A DNA stretch of 64,000 nt from Ceratobasidium sp. AG-K (taxonomy: Eukaryota > Basidiomycota > Agaricomycetes > Cantharellales > Ceratobasidiaceae), in the NCBI GenBank assembly GCA_037039685.1, contig JAWNGF010000006.1:1240001-1304000 (forward strand), given 5' to 3'. Shown one piece after another: positions 1 to 12,087 of this stretch. Each line of letters opens with the position of its first letter. Position 1 is the stretch's first letter. Made by a program: the position numbers and the translations under genes. The notes beneath the pieces are model-generated. The model was not told the DNA's origin. It made no database searches and saw only the letters and a list, made by a program, of their open reading frames with translations.

Positions 1-264
1 AAGCCAAGCATTGCCCTTTCAACATAGCATATATTGTCAAACTGACCAAAATGCAACATAACCTGTTGGAACAGCCGCCATTTTGATTTTACCATATCTC
101 AGTCAGTTTCTACCCAATTCTCTTGGTTATAGATGCGACTGGTAGCCAATGCCTGGGAGTATCTATTACAGAATTATAGACATTTTCGAGACTCGATCCC
201 AAGCGCTTGTGGATCAAACATGCAAAAATGAAGTGTATTCAACAGGTTTTGTGGACAACTGTAG

Positions 265-2242
265 CTACATGTAAGCTTGATCAATCCAATTTACAGAACC
301 AAGAACCGTTGTAATGGAGAGCACAGAAGACATTTGCGTGGCAAAAGATGCTCTGCCCGATTGCCAAGCCCCAGCTCTGCATATCAGCTACATTAGAAAC
401 ACCATCTCATATTGGGTTCCACTCAACATACCCAGTATTAGCATATTCACCATAATAAACATGCCCTGTCCGAGGTTCAGAGGAAGACCAAACCTATACA
501 TATAGTCAATATTTTGGCAGTTGGACCTAGATGGCAAAGCTTACCTTCCAGCCAGCGGCAACAACGTTGCTGGCTATGCTTGAGCTTTGCACAATCACAC
601 GAGCATATTCGCGCCATGGTCTCCCTAAATAGCACGAACCGGTGCCTTTGATCTAATGGACACTGGTAAGTATGTACTTGCAACTATGGGGATGAAAGGT
701 GAATACCACTGAATTGTCGATGACATAGTAGTTTGAGTCATCCGAACTCCTTCCAGATGCCGTGATATAGCCTGAAGCAATCGTTTCGATTGTCGACTTA
801 GTAATCCAGATCGAGGCTTGCATTCCGACTACGGTATGCGTAATTAGCCCTCATCAGAGTTGCCGGGTTTATGTTAGCTCACATATCTGGAGGATATACA
901 ATCAATGTCTGATAGCTCACAAAGAGTGAAAATACCTACAAAATCGGTAGCCCCATTAATGTACGAGCGGCCGTAAAATTGAGTCCCCTGTGTCACATCC
1001 ATCACTGTCCCTTCGTGATTGAATAGCTAGGAGGCGTACCTTATTCGCCAGAAGCGTGTCTTGGTACCCAGTAATCTTGCAGGCGTATGCTCCAAAGGTC
1101 CCGGCCTGTACACTGAGTGCGATGGCCTGGGCTTGGTCAACGGGCTTTCCATAGGTATTGGCAACGCTTTCAGAAAACTAGAGAATCAGCGGTGGAGTGA
1201 GACCTATAAACGTGCTCCCCACTTTAGATTGTACAAGCTACCAAAAGTAATCAGATAAGCGGAGGAACGCTGCGAAATGAGTCCTACCTAACACCCGTAG
1301 CAAGAACACGGACAGTTCCGCTAGCATCGTTACTCCCAGCCTGTGACGCAGGAACATCGTTGGTAATGGTGACGGTGTTTGCGTTGTAGTCCAACTTATT
1401 TGTCGTGTGTCCATATACTATATAACCAATCAGCACGATCCCTGGCCCTGACGAAACGGCTCGTACTTTTGACATTGGCTCGGTTGATAATGATTTGCTC
1501 TTTGTAAGTGCCAGCAAAAATATATAATATATGTTGCTACATCGGCGGTCAGCCTAGCTAATGCAGTCTCATGGGTACCAACCTGCTAGTATCTGCCAAA
1601 GCAGCGGCGATAGTGGAGTACTTCCCACCAGAGCCAATTGTGATAGCGCCCGCTGGAATCGAACTCGTTGGGGTAGAAGCAGTAGAACTATCAACACGTA
1701 AATAGCCCGAATTTAGGGCTATGGTAAGGTTCTGCAAACCCACTCACCTCGAGGTCTTGGTCGTCGTCGTAGTAGTCAATACAGCAGTCGAAGTTTTGGT
1801 CGTCGAGGTAGCTTGGGCCGTACTCGTTGTAGCTGTGGCAGACCCCTGGGAAGAGGATCAATATTACAGGAAATTATACAAGCAGGTTAAACGTACTGGC
1901 AAGCACTGGGAATAGCTTGGCGCGTTCTAGCGTTAATCAAGAAAGATTGCATCAAGCGGTATGACTTACAACTCGTTTGAATAAACGCAGGTCTAAAATA
2001 CGATTCAAGGTCAATACAGAGCTTATACTCGGTCAAATGTGACACACCGCCCCAGAAACACAGGTCGTTTCCCCTATCCAACTTCGAGATACCGTTAGAT
2101 GATCAAGTTTAATTGAACGAGTGGCAAAAACCTACTTCACCCCCCCACACTGGCCATAGATTGGAACCGCCGCGTTGACTAGAGTCAAAAGACCCAAGAT
2201 GCTTGATACAACCCGAACCACAGTAACCGAGCCTGACTTCAT
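265..2242 (-). CDS. Secreted pectinesterase (CE8) with N-terminal CBM1, copy 1
   Basis: Pectin methylesterase that removes methyl esters from homogalacturonan outside the cell. The start at 2242 gives a hydrophobic signal peptide (MKSGSVTVVRVVSSILGLL...), followed directly by a fungal cellulose-binding module: YGQCGG, an intron, then GWIGETTCVSGA, another intron. A long Ser/Thr-rich linker (around 1740-1850) leads into the esterase domain, which begins PAGAITIGSGGKYSTIAAAL. Catalytic-region motifs are visible: TGYQDTLLANK (about 1040-1080), FYGRSYINGATDF (about 940-990), and CYLGRPWREYARV (about 600-640). The C-terminus is WIDQAYM then stop at 265. About ten short introns. After DF the splice appears to give DFVVG, close to the family DFIFG motif with its catalytic Asp. 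It is a tandem paralogue of the gene at 3514-5292, with which it shares intron positions. Family assignment is firm; exact exon ends are by eye. Confidence 0.9.
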
Positions 2243-3513
2243 GGTAGCAGAGGAGTCGAAGAGCAATTATCGACTAGATCAGATTTATACGTGTCGCTGA
2301 AGCATTAACCAATAAACGAGATAGATCAACCGAACGGCTTGGCGTCCAAGTCGAGCTCATCAGGTGGGTCTCAGCGGCCCGCAGCGGGCCAGTCGACAAC
2401 ACCGAACTTCAAGCGAAGGAGCATATGTAATCCTATTCTCGAAGAGCTGAGATCCGTGCTCTAATCTGGTGCATGTGAATAGTCGGGCGGCCTCTAGGCC
2501 AGTTCCACTGTGGTTCTGTTATGGACGGTCGTTGCAGAAGTCGAGTTGTAAGGCGCACGTGTCCGCCCTCGGGCCCTTTCAGTTTCTCCCCCCTCTGCTC
2601 TCTTCACCGTGCTCGGCTTTGACTTCAGACGCCTCCTCTGTACGCCTCCCTTGTGGACGAGCGGTTTGACCCTGTGTTCATGTAGCTCGTTAAAGATGTA
2701 TTTAATAAAAATAAAAATAAAAGTAAGGCACACGTGATTGTTGTAAATTGCATACAGCCACCAGGTCGGGCTGAGATATCCGTTTGTCCCGCGCGACCAT
2801 CTCTAATTCTTGCGTTCTTCCAGTTAGCCCTCTTTCACCATGTAAAATCGCTCAGAATACCGAGGCTTCATCTATCCCGAAAAAATCATGGATACCCCAC
2901 CACTCGCCGAAGCTATTTTTCAGCCACTAACAGTTCAAACCTCCGGCGAGTTCGCCTTCAACATTCAGATTTCAACAGGCTAATAACCACTTATTATCTG
3001 CCGGATCATTTGCTCCTGGTAAATCTTCGGTCGAGGACCCCATCGACTACTAAAGCGCCTTGCAGTTTTGCCGCAAGGCCACTAGTTATTCCCTGTGTTG
3101 CTTGATACTTCTATCTACATGCCTACTAATCGTGCGTGCATGTCATGCCAGCGAAGCTTGCAATCGATTGGTACTGGACGACCTCATGCAATAGGTGGCT
3201 GAACTGCGGAGCCTCTGATCTGCTCGCTCCCCAATCTTGGTCGGCTTGTTCCGCCTACCTAGCAAGCTTGTTTTTCCCAACCATTTTCAACCAGTCAACT
3301 AGAATATTCATCGATTTGAAGCTTTGCAACGTTTATTCTATGAATCTGCCCCCTAGTCTTCCTTGAACGTGGGTTTTGTGTAGCTACCTCGCGCTCATGG
3401 CGGAAATAAAGCACATTCATACGAAAGCATATAGAAACCACAACCTGCCTCAGAAGCCTACCCATACGCATTCACCGCACGCGGAATCCTAGCGCTCGTA
3501 TACATGATAATGT
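2243..3513. other. Intergenic region between the pectinesterases
   Basis: Upstream region of copy 1 and downstream region of copy 2. It includes an A-rich tract at about 2700-2725. Open frames here show no family signature and I do not support a gene. Confidence 0.5.
2283..2289 (-). promoter_or_regulatory. TATA box of pectinesterase copy 1
   Basis: TATAAAT on the minus strand, about 41 bp before the start codon at 2242. The tandem paralogue has a TATA box at nearly the same distance. Confidence 0.5.
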
Positions 3514-5292
3514 TTACATGTACGCCGAGTCAACCCAGCTGGTCGAGCCCAAAACGGTCGTAATGGAAAGGGCCGACGACATCTTGGTCGCAAAGGATAC
3601 TCGGCCAGATTGCCAGGCTCCAGCTCTGTGCCAACCAGTCAGTTGAATGTTTTTACCGTATCAGAAAAGAATGCATACCCAGAATTGTTGTATTCGCCAT
3701 AGTAAACATGACCAGTATTCGGGGTCGCATCGGACCAGATCTGGAGCACGCTTAGCACTGGTCCAATGAATACCAAGGAGACGAACCTTCCACCCAGCAG
3801 CAATAATGTTACTTCCGATGTTCGAATTCTGGAAAATGACACGGGCATACTCGCGCCATGGCCGACCAAGGTAGCATGTCCCAGTACCCTTGATCTGTAC
3901 CGAATTGTTAGAAACCTTATGACAGGCGAGACAAGAATGACCTACAGTCGAGTTATCGATCACATAGTAATTAGCGTCATCCGAGTCGCGTCCCGAGGCG
4001 GTGATATACCCAGACGCCACAGTCTCGATAGTTGATTTGGTGATCCAGATGGAGGCCTGCGTTCCGACTAGGAACCACGTCAACTCATCGCTCTAATAAC
4101 CCACCCACATGGAACTTACAAATCTACTAGCCGAATCAGCCAAATCTGCTATAATAAAGGTTGAACGAACTCACGAAGTCAGTGGCACCATTAATATAGC
4201 TCCTCCCATAAAACTGAGCACCCTATTTATAATGTCAACGTCCAGTCTTGAATTTACCGCAGGTCACGCACCTTGTTGGCGAGCAACGTATCCTGGTACC
4301 CAGTAAGCTTGACCGCATAGCCGCCAAACTGTCCAGCCTGGACGCTCAGTGCAATAGCCTGTGCACCTTTCCCGTAGGTGTTTGCGATACTATAGACCAA
4401 TAAGCTCGAGCGATGAAGCCACTAGGATGTAACTTACTTGAGATTGTACAACCTGCTCGCAAATCAGCTGCTACCTTTGATTGTAAATGGAAGGGACTCA
4501 CGCGACTCCAGTAGCAGCAACGCGTACTGTCCCGCTCAAATCGTTACTCCCGGCCTGAGCAGCGGACAAGCTGTTCGTAATTGTCACTGTGTTCGAGTTG
4601 TAATCCAACTTGCTACTCGTCTGGCCATAAACTACCACCCCGTCAGCCTAGGTCGCACGAACGAAAACGTGGTACTCACTTTTGACGTTTGCCCGGGTAA
4701 TGTATACCTGTTCTTTATACGTCCCAGCGTACACATAGTACACGTTGCTGCTCCTCGATGAATACTAGTTGCATGAATAAGAGCAGGAGGGCGAACCTGC
4801 TCGTATCTTTCAACGCCTCGCTTATCGTCGCGTACTTTCCGCCCGAACCGATAGTGATTGCACCAGCCGGGACGCCAGTTGGAGCCGTCGCTGACGTTCC
4901 GGTCGTAGTTGCAGCCGCTCCCTAGGAAAGATCAGCATTCACCCTGCTTGGGTAGTGGTTAAGCATACCGGCAAGCACTGCGAATACCTGCCAGTGCATC
5001 AATATTCCGAATTATTGAACCATACATGCAAGACCTACCACTCGTTTGAGGATACACAAGTCTGCCACATCTCAGCACCCACGGCAGACCAACGTAAACA
5101 AAGCACTCACAGCTCCGGAAACGCAAGTAGTCTCGCCCGTCCATCTACCGGTACAGTCCGTAAGTCAGCCATCGCCATTCATATCAAGCAATAAGACAAA
5201 GAGGCGCACCCAGACCCACCACACTGGCCATACAACGGCACAGCAGCACGCACGAAACTAATCAAGCCAGTAATCAAAGCGAGTGTCTTCAT
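3514..5292 (-). CDS. Secreted pectinesterase (CE8) with N-terminal CBM1, copy 2
   Basis: Same architecture as copy 1. Start 5292 gives signal peptide MKTLALITGLISFVRA, then CBM1 spread over several tiny exons: PLYGQCGGSG, WTGETTCVSGA, TCVSSNEW, YSQCLP. All the conserved CBM1 Cys and aromatic residues are recoverable. The Ala/Thr-rich linker is shorter than in copy 1. The esterase domain begins PAGAITIGSGGKYATISEAL. Motifs: TGYQDTLLANK (about 4270-4310), FYGRSYINGATDF (about 4170-4215), TQASIWITKSTIETVASGYI (about 4010-4060), CYLGRPWREYARVIFQNSNI (about 3820-3880), and NTGHVYYGEYNNSG near 3690. The C-terminus is GSTSWVDSAYM with the stop at 3514. The splice after ATDF is ambiguous: a GTGAGT donor exists, but a donor 4 nt further keeps frame and gives DFVIG. 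Full-length and apparently intact. Confidence 0.9.
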
Positions 5293-5335
5293 ATTGGTTT
5301 CGATTCCGAGCCGTGATTTCGATAGCCTCGCTGGG

Positions 5336-5342
5336 TTTTATA
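5336..5342 (-). promoter_or_regulatory. TATA box of pectinesterase copy 2
   Basis: GGTATAAAACC on the minus strand about 44 bp before the start codon at 5292. The stretch 5343-5693 beyond it contains nothing else I can name. Confidence 0.6.
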
Positions 5343-5693
5343 CCTCTTGGGTAGTTTCAATCCCCATTAGGACCTCGACGTGGCCGACATGAGAACCAGC
5401 GCGACGCAAAGGTCAGGTGGAGCAATGCATCTACCGAAAATAAAGCGAATGACAACCAAATAAGCCATCTAATTAGCACGTCGAGCAAACGAGTCTAGCT
5501 GTGCCCACGCACGCGGTGGTTCGAAGTTCGGAGCCCTGAAATGAACACACGTGATACCCGCCCGGCCCGCCTGCAAGAAAAGATCCAGAGTGCCCCCATA
5601 AACTCTCAAGTTTCGGCACGCAAGCGACGTCATCAAGAGAAAAAGAAAGCTATTATATACGAGTAATATAAAACAACATCTACAACACGAAAT

Positions 5694-6832
5694 CTAATCA
5701 CGCTTGTTCTTGCCAAACGCGCCCCTGCTCTCCGCCTCATTGGCAGCGACAATTCCTTCAGCCTCGGTCTCCTCGAGGAGCTTCTTTTCGAGCGCAGCAC
5801 GGTCTTTTTCGGAGGCACCGGCAAGACGGGCCTTGTATGCCCTGTACTTGTCGTCGGTGCCAAACATGGCATCGAGCCAGCGGAAAGAGGTAGAGTAGTT
5901 GTTGACAAAAGCCATGTGGTGGAAGTCGTGATGATCGGCGCCAGACCAGAAAGGAATGATCTTGTTCAACGACCAGGGGAAGTCTACAAATTCAAAGAAA
6001 TTAGCACCGGGTCACTCGATATAAAAAGTTAAACATACCATAACCAGAGTGAGCATCGATAGCCTGGAACAGCCTCAAGGTGACCCAGACATAGACCGTG
6101 AAGATGTGGAGGTTCTGAGTAAGGTAGCAATACAACAGCGGACCGCCAATGGTGCCAGTGCCCAGAATCAAAACCTCGGCTGGGTGCGCATACTCGGCGG
6201 CAAGACCAAAGGGCGCGCTGTACTTGTGGTGGATTTTGTGGATGTGCTTGTAGAGCGGGCCATAGTGCAGAGCTTGGTGCGCAAAGTAGTGGAACGCATC
6301 TTCAAACACAAAGAAGAATGCGACTTGGGCAGCCATGGTAGTCCACGACGGGAACGGAACCTGCCAGGTCGACATGCCACATGCCTCGGCCAAGGGGTGG
6401 AAGAACCAGATTTGAGGGAGTTCAATCGTAAAGTGGGAGAAAAGAACGAGCTTGGTGCATTCCCATTGCTCCTGGGCCGTAGGTACTTTGCCCTACGAGA
6501 ATAATTAGCAAAAACATGGAGAGGAAAAAAGTCAGTGGCGCCTACCGGTTGGAGCTTCCATTTTCTAAAGTACGGCATGGCGTCGATGACGATCCAGGGG
6601 ATGCAGCGACCAAAGTAGACGACCTGCTCCGAGTAAGCACCCGCCTCTTCCAAGTCCGACCTGAACATACCTCGTGCATGATAAAGCTCATGAGACCCGT
6701 CGCTATAATCGGGTTACCTATCCAAAGGTACCAAGCAGCCCATTGCGACTCGAGCCAGCTTAGAGACGAAAAGTCGGTGCCGGCGGCAGCATAGAGCTGC
6801 TGAGCCGTCGCGTGGTGGTCGGTCGAGTTCAT
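5694..6832 (-). CDS. ERG25: C-4 methylsterol oxidase (ERG25-like)
   Basis: Membrane-bound di-iron fatty acid hydroxylase-superfamily enzyme that oxidises the C-4 methyl groups of sterols in ergosterol synthesis in the ER. Four exons read cleanly. [18 protein letters not shown]... runs to [25 protein letters not shown] to [22 protein letters not shown] to [19 protein letters not shown] to the stop at 5694. The product is about 330 residues, usual for the family. Histidine boxes are all present: HYFAH (HX3H), HKIHH (HX2HH) and HHDFHH after the conserved GAD. Hydrophobic segments lie in exon 1 and around [12 protein letters not shown]. The C-terminal tail is charged ([12 protein letters not shown]...KNKRD) and extends beyond the catalytic core. 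A single housekeeping gene, not obviously linked to its neighbours. Confidence 0.93.
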
Positions 6833-6865
6833 GGCGTTGGGGCAAAAAAGAGAGTGGTGGTCGGA

Positions 6866-6873
6866 TATATATA
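6866..6873 (-). promoter_or_regulatory. TATA-like element of the ERG25 gene
   Basis: TATATATA about 34-41 bp upstream of the start codon at 6832 on the minus strand. Confidence 0.4.
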
Positions 6874-8502
6874 CTCGCTCCTGAAACTGTCAGGATCGCG
6901 CGCCGCTATTTGACTGGACGAAAAATCGAACGATGCGTTTTAAAAAGAGCCACGTGATCGTGTCATCATTCCATCTCGATTAGATAAGATGTACGCACAC
7001 CCCAAATCAAGTCCGAGGAGCTACTAAAAACATCGAACCATCTTCAGTTTGGCATGAGGCACTGGCTGACCGATCTAGTTGTCTAGACTCTGTACATTAA
7101 TTGCGCGTACAATTGCACAACTACTAATGATTACCCACGCGAGGAGGGCGGCAACCAGAACCCGAGGAGCGATGTCCTCATACATCCAGCTATCGATACC
7201 ACACCTTGCCTAGTATTCTCACTGAGCATTATCAACTTTTAAATTGAATTTTATACCGCTAAACCCGGAGTTGGGTCGGTTGCTGCGTCGAAGGGGAGAG
7301 GGCGTGGAGCGTGACGTCGCGCTGGATACGGCAGTGAACCAAAGAATCCAGCCGACGACGTCAACCCGCTCCGAACACGCACCGACGCCACATCAGCTCG
7401 AGCCGCCTGCATTACTATGATAATAATACACAACTAATCTATACCACTCGCGGGTATGGGTCGAATCTTGTAGCATCTTTATAACCAGCTGCGCCTCGTT
7501 TACGGCATGTCCCAATCCACCGTGACGTGCAACTATTGCAGTAAGCAAGGTGGCGGTGACGAGATTTCGTTGGCCCTATTCTCTCTCATTAACACTTTGC
7601 TGTCTAACTGGTCATATATAGGCTGATGCATACGGCCGATCGAAAATGCTGATTGCATTCGACTGCCGATGTGAGACCTTCATATCCAGTTACAGTAGAA
7701 TGTATGCGTACAAGCCACCCGTACAAGGTAGACATTATAAATCGAACTACAGCATTCAGGCCACACCAAAAGTCACTAAGTTTCGGTTTGGAAAGACAGG
7801 ACACGACCGAGATTGGAAAATCTCACCAGAACATAAAATTGGTGCTTGGAACAAGTTGGAAGGTTGTTGCTAACTTGTTCGTCCGAGTGATTTTCAGCGC
7901 TTCAGACAAAAATCTCAGCATGCCATCCACCACTTGCGATTCCGTAACCCCAGCAGTCCGAATATCCACGCAACCTTCGCTAGTATCTGTGCACGTACTG
8001 TCGTATTTGGTATCCTATTCAGTTTGCCCGTTCGGTGGCAGGGCCGATTTGACGGATTGCTGCACTTTTTGCGCTACCCGCAAAGAAAATACGCAGTTTA
8101 CAGCTGTACTTCCTCATTTTGGGACGAGGTTTGAACAATCTGGTCGATCCCAGTTCTCCGAACTCCTAACTGGTCGGCGTTCCGGGCAAAGATACATCCA
8201 CCATAACAGGCCATAGCCTGACACTTTCTGTTACCGGAACAGCATTGATTTTCTCATTGTGCCATTCAGGCGGGGTGTACGGAGCCTAAGAACACCCAAT
8301 GATGTACTAAACATAATCAAGACATAGCACCAATAACATTGAATGACTATAAAGCATAAACCGAACCATATACATTAACCCGTCCGTAAAATAAATGATT
8401 TACAGATTAAGAGAGTCGCAGAGTAAGCCATATATAAATCAACAATCATAGAATAAAGCCATATACAAAACGCCCAAGTAAATCACCTGCCTCTCGCACT
8501 CA
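6874..8502. other. Intergenic; no gene supported
   Basis: Several open frames occur. The longest is on the plus strand, about 7653-8216, with a possible short first exon at 7507 ending before GTAAGC. None shows a recognisable domain, signal peptide or convincing splice chain. The AT-rich part 8290-8480 is probably the 3' flank of the minus-strand gene that ends at 8503. Confidence 0.4.
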
Positions 8503-10795
8503 TCAAGCCGACTCTTGCTTCCTCTCGGTGACTACGGCGTTCACCCACTCCCATACCGCGCGCTCGAGCATATCTTCCCACCCAGGCTCGTGTTTAGCCA
8601 CCACGGTGGGCGAGAATTGGTTTGGCTCGTAGTGCGCCGTCTCGACTGCCGGTTCAGGCGCTTGGTGAAAGTGTCGTGTGTTTACGGGTTTGGGTTGGGC
8701 AGGGACAATGTCAATGACATATCGTAGTTTCAATGCCCTGCGGACAAGTCAGCGTGTGTCTTAGTAGATTGAGGAATGAGGTAGGGTGGAGTGTCCTTGG
8801 ATTGATATGAGAGGAGAGACGTACGCAGCCCACAACCCCAAGTTTTCCCTCCTCCTAAACGTCAAGGACCCACCAGCCTTTTCTTCGCTCGTTGCCGTGA
8901 GAGTCTCATGGATACTCTGAGCGTTGATGTATCCCCAGGCTTTCCGACTCTTTCGGACTGCAGCATTGTACGCCACACATAGGATTTGTCCATCGGACAG
9001 TGCATTGAGGAGCGTGTCTCGTTTAGGTTTGAGCGGGAGGTGGTAGATAAGTTCAGGTGGGAGGAGGAAGCGGAGCAAGGCGTTTGCTCGGGCTATCCAA
9101 GCGTAAGTTAAATTTGCATCGATGACGAATAGCTTCCTCACCAATTAAATCAGACCCAAAAGGCTCGGCCGACGCCCAGTCAGGTAGCCCCTCCTCTTCC
9201 TCGCCTTCCTCATCTTCTTCATACAGCGCATCGTCCTCGGCCACACTCAGGTACTTCATGGCCTCGCTCAACGCCCCAGACACCCTCCTCACACTTGCCT
9301 CGTCCTCCGAATCGCTCATCACGGAGCTATTCGCCGGGGTTTCGCGTCCGCTATCGCTCACACGGCCTTTACGACGCTCTCGGTCCCACCCACGTTTTCC
9401 ACCTCCTCGTCCACGGAATAGCACACCATCGACAATATCGAGGTACCGCTCGACCGCCTCTCGCTCATCTAGGACGTCTTCGGTGGCTAGATCCGAACGG
9501 TATAGCCATCCTCCACCGAGTACGAGCCGTTCGTCCCAGACCTCGCGTTTTTCCTCCTCGTCGGCAAAATCCTCGCCTTCGTCCGACTCGGACCAAACTT
9601 GCACCGCGCCTCGGCCATGCACGAGCACTGTTTCGGTAACGGTTCCACCCGGTCCGGGAGTGCGCAGACGCGTAGACGACGTGTTGCACGAGGTTGGGAA
9701 GGAAGTCGCGCTATCCCGGTCTCCCTCGTCCCCGGAATGAAACATGCCCTTATCGCCGGGTGTATCGCTCCGAGACGAGGCCGAGCGGGTGTCTTGACCC
9801 GGTGATTGGCCCGAGGGAGTGCGCGACTGTGGATCGGGCTCAGCGCCTGACACCCGTGCGCGTTCTTCGAGGGCTCGTAGTGCAATCAACACATCCAACG
9901 CCGCCCGTCTCACCAGCGCAAGAGACTCCTCTGGGTCAGGCCTCGATGGAAATGCCACGCCAGCTAGAGGTAAACTCGGTCGCGGTTTGGAAGGCGACGC
10001 GTTTGCGGGCGATGTCCTCCCTGATATGGGCAAGAGAGTGACAGAGGAAGCCGGGCTCGAAGCCATAAGCGTTCCCAAAGACTGTGTACTAAGATTCACC
10101 GGCACCACAGGGTCCTTCTTGGTCCCAGGGGCAGAAAACGCAGAGGATCGGTAAGGGCCTAATCCCTTGCCGGTATGTGTGGGATGATCGTCGGGGAGAG
10201 AAAGGACGTAATCCCGGACAGAACGAATGGCGCGCGTCGTCACTCGGAGGGTCGAGAGAACATCGAATGGTCTGGAGTCGTCGGATGCTCCAAGTCGCCA
10301 TGCATCTTCTACGACCTTTAAATCTCGGATAACACCGGGTTTGAGTTGGGCCGGATCGACCTCATACGTTTTTGGGAGCTGCACAAATGGGATACGGATA
10401 GAGGGGTTTGGAACCATCGGAGAGGGAGGCAGTTCGGGGATGCTCGTCACACTTGACGCGGCCCGATTGTGCCCATTCCGCCCCCCGATAGCAGGAACAA
10501 GGCCCTTGGTTCGTATCATTGGCCTACAACAGGTCAACTCCAGCCATATAATTGAATGGCAAACTCACCTCTGCTTGGCTACAATCCCCGTCTTGGTAAA
10601 ATAATGTTGCAAGTGCTCAATCGATCCCAGAGCCATAACACTCTCGCGCTTGGCCGCACTCCGACTAAACGGCTTGGGCGCTGCTCGTAGCGTGTTGGGG
10701 TAAATTGCCGTCGTTCGTCGAGACTTTTTCAAGTCGGGAAGTTCGCTGGGCTCCTCCATGATGAGAGAGCCGTCGAGTGTTGGAGAGTCGCCCAT
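8503..10795 (-). CDS. Conserved hypothetical protein with C-terminal CH-like block
   Basis: Four exons with consistent phases: 10795 to about 10568, about 10523 to 9146, about 9097 to 8824, and about 8738 to 8503. The N-terminus (MGDSPTLDGSLIMEEPSELP) leads to a conserved-looking stretch, MALGSIEHLQHYFTKTGIVA. A long Ser/Pro/Glu-rich, probably disordered middle follows, with acidic runs (DDALYEEDEEGEEEEG). The C-terminal block is compact: ANALLRFLLPPELIYHLPLK, then LSDGQILCVAYNAAVRKSRK, then RRRENLGLWAAALKLRYVID. The phrase 'SDGQ-LC-AYN...ENL-LWA' resembles a calponin-homology-type fold; that is inference from pattern only. The last exon ends WEDMLERAVWEWVNAVVTER. It looks intact and is probably cytoplasmic or signalling-related, but I do not assign a function. 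Confidence 0.75.
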
Positions 10796-12087
10796 GTTGG
10801 TTGGGACTGGATCTATGTGATCTACGCAACATCTGTCACGTTAGCATCCGTTGTGATTCATTACATGTACTTACATTCAGTACAAGGGAATAATCAAGGG
10901 TGGATTTCTATCGCCGAGTGCCTAGATTGGACTAGTGTGTGTTGGACGCGGTCGAGGCTGTCGTCGAGTTCGCGTCCGGTGTAACGAGAGTAAAAGTTGC
11001 GCGACGCGAAGTTCGATACGTGTCAGTCGCCAGAGAAGTTGGGGGAAGATGAATTCACAAAATGGCGTTTGACTCCGTGCCGAGGATGGATTACATCATC
11101 GATCATTTGGCGCCTAGCACTTGATGCAATTCAGTCGTCGCTCTCGGAGCGCGCGTGTCACCATCGGACCAACGAAGCACAGGTTTGAACGGCGCTGCGC
11201 TGATACCAGCTGCAAGATTTTGCTCTCTTGCAAAACCGAGCGGGCATGTTCTCCCTCCCAAGAGAAAGGGACGGGTCAATAGTCGAAACAAGCATGATCG
11301 AAATATCAGATCTAAATAAACCGGATTGGACAAATTGAACTTATTAAGTCTTATTCAATATTACCCCGCTTCATATCACAGGGTTGTCGAATGAAAGTCT
11401 GGTTCTGCAGTAATATTCTTCGGGAAACACACAACCCAACAATCATGACACAGGTGCAGCCACAATGCACTTCCGAACCACCCTTATCGCATAAGCTCGT
11501 TTCTCATAGTGTTAAGAAAAATGCGCCTCGATTGGTATCTGGAGCAGGCTCTGTAGGGTGAATCTGTGGTCTTACGATCGTAGAATACAAGCGAACTTAG
11601 CATATGTCAGTTTATTGCACAATTCTACTGTACCTGCGCCACTCTTCGCATCAACTACCACAAACCAGGTCCGACAAGAATCGGCTTGCCCATTTGCAGT
11701 TGCAATACAGTCTTGTCGATGAGCGGGCTCCAAAAACTCACCCACCGAAGCCGCAAGCCTACCTATCGACGCGGCTTGGAGTCAATTATATTACAATAGG
11801 AAGTGTTCGACGAAGTGTGTATCGGCGGTGCAGCACCCCGTGAGAGACCCAGAGGAAACCACTCAGCCTCGCTTATGCAGCCACCGAAGTCCACTTCGAG
11901 GCATAGTATTTATAGTGGTCATTATCTACTGGCATAGATAATGATCGATGTGCTCTAGCCTAGCATTATATTTGTTAAAATATGGGATTGACAACGGTCG
12001 GCGCGTTTGCGGATAGCCAAGAGAATACTTGATTCCCATTCACGTTTGCTAATGTACAGCCATGTTACAGAGTAGAAAGAGATGATG
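10796..12087. other. Intergenic; no gene supported
   Basis: Contains the upstream region of the gene ending at 8503 and the downstream region of the transporter. Small open frames lack any signature. One frame on the minus strand (about 11957-12066) could be joined to the transporter by a GTATAC donor, but the transporter already ends in a typical tail, so I leave it out. Confidence 0.4.

Noticed and set aside
7507..8216. Plus-strand open frames after ATGTCCCAATCC with a possible GTAAGC/ATATAG intron
   Set aside because: The joined frame stops quickly and the longer frame has no ATG context, domain or splice support.
9258..10604. Several long plus-strand open frames
   Set aside because: They are antisense shadows of the large minus-strand exon with GC-rich third positions.
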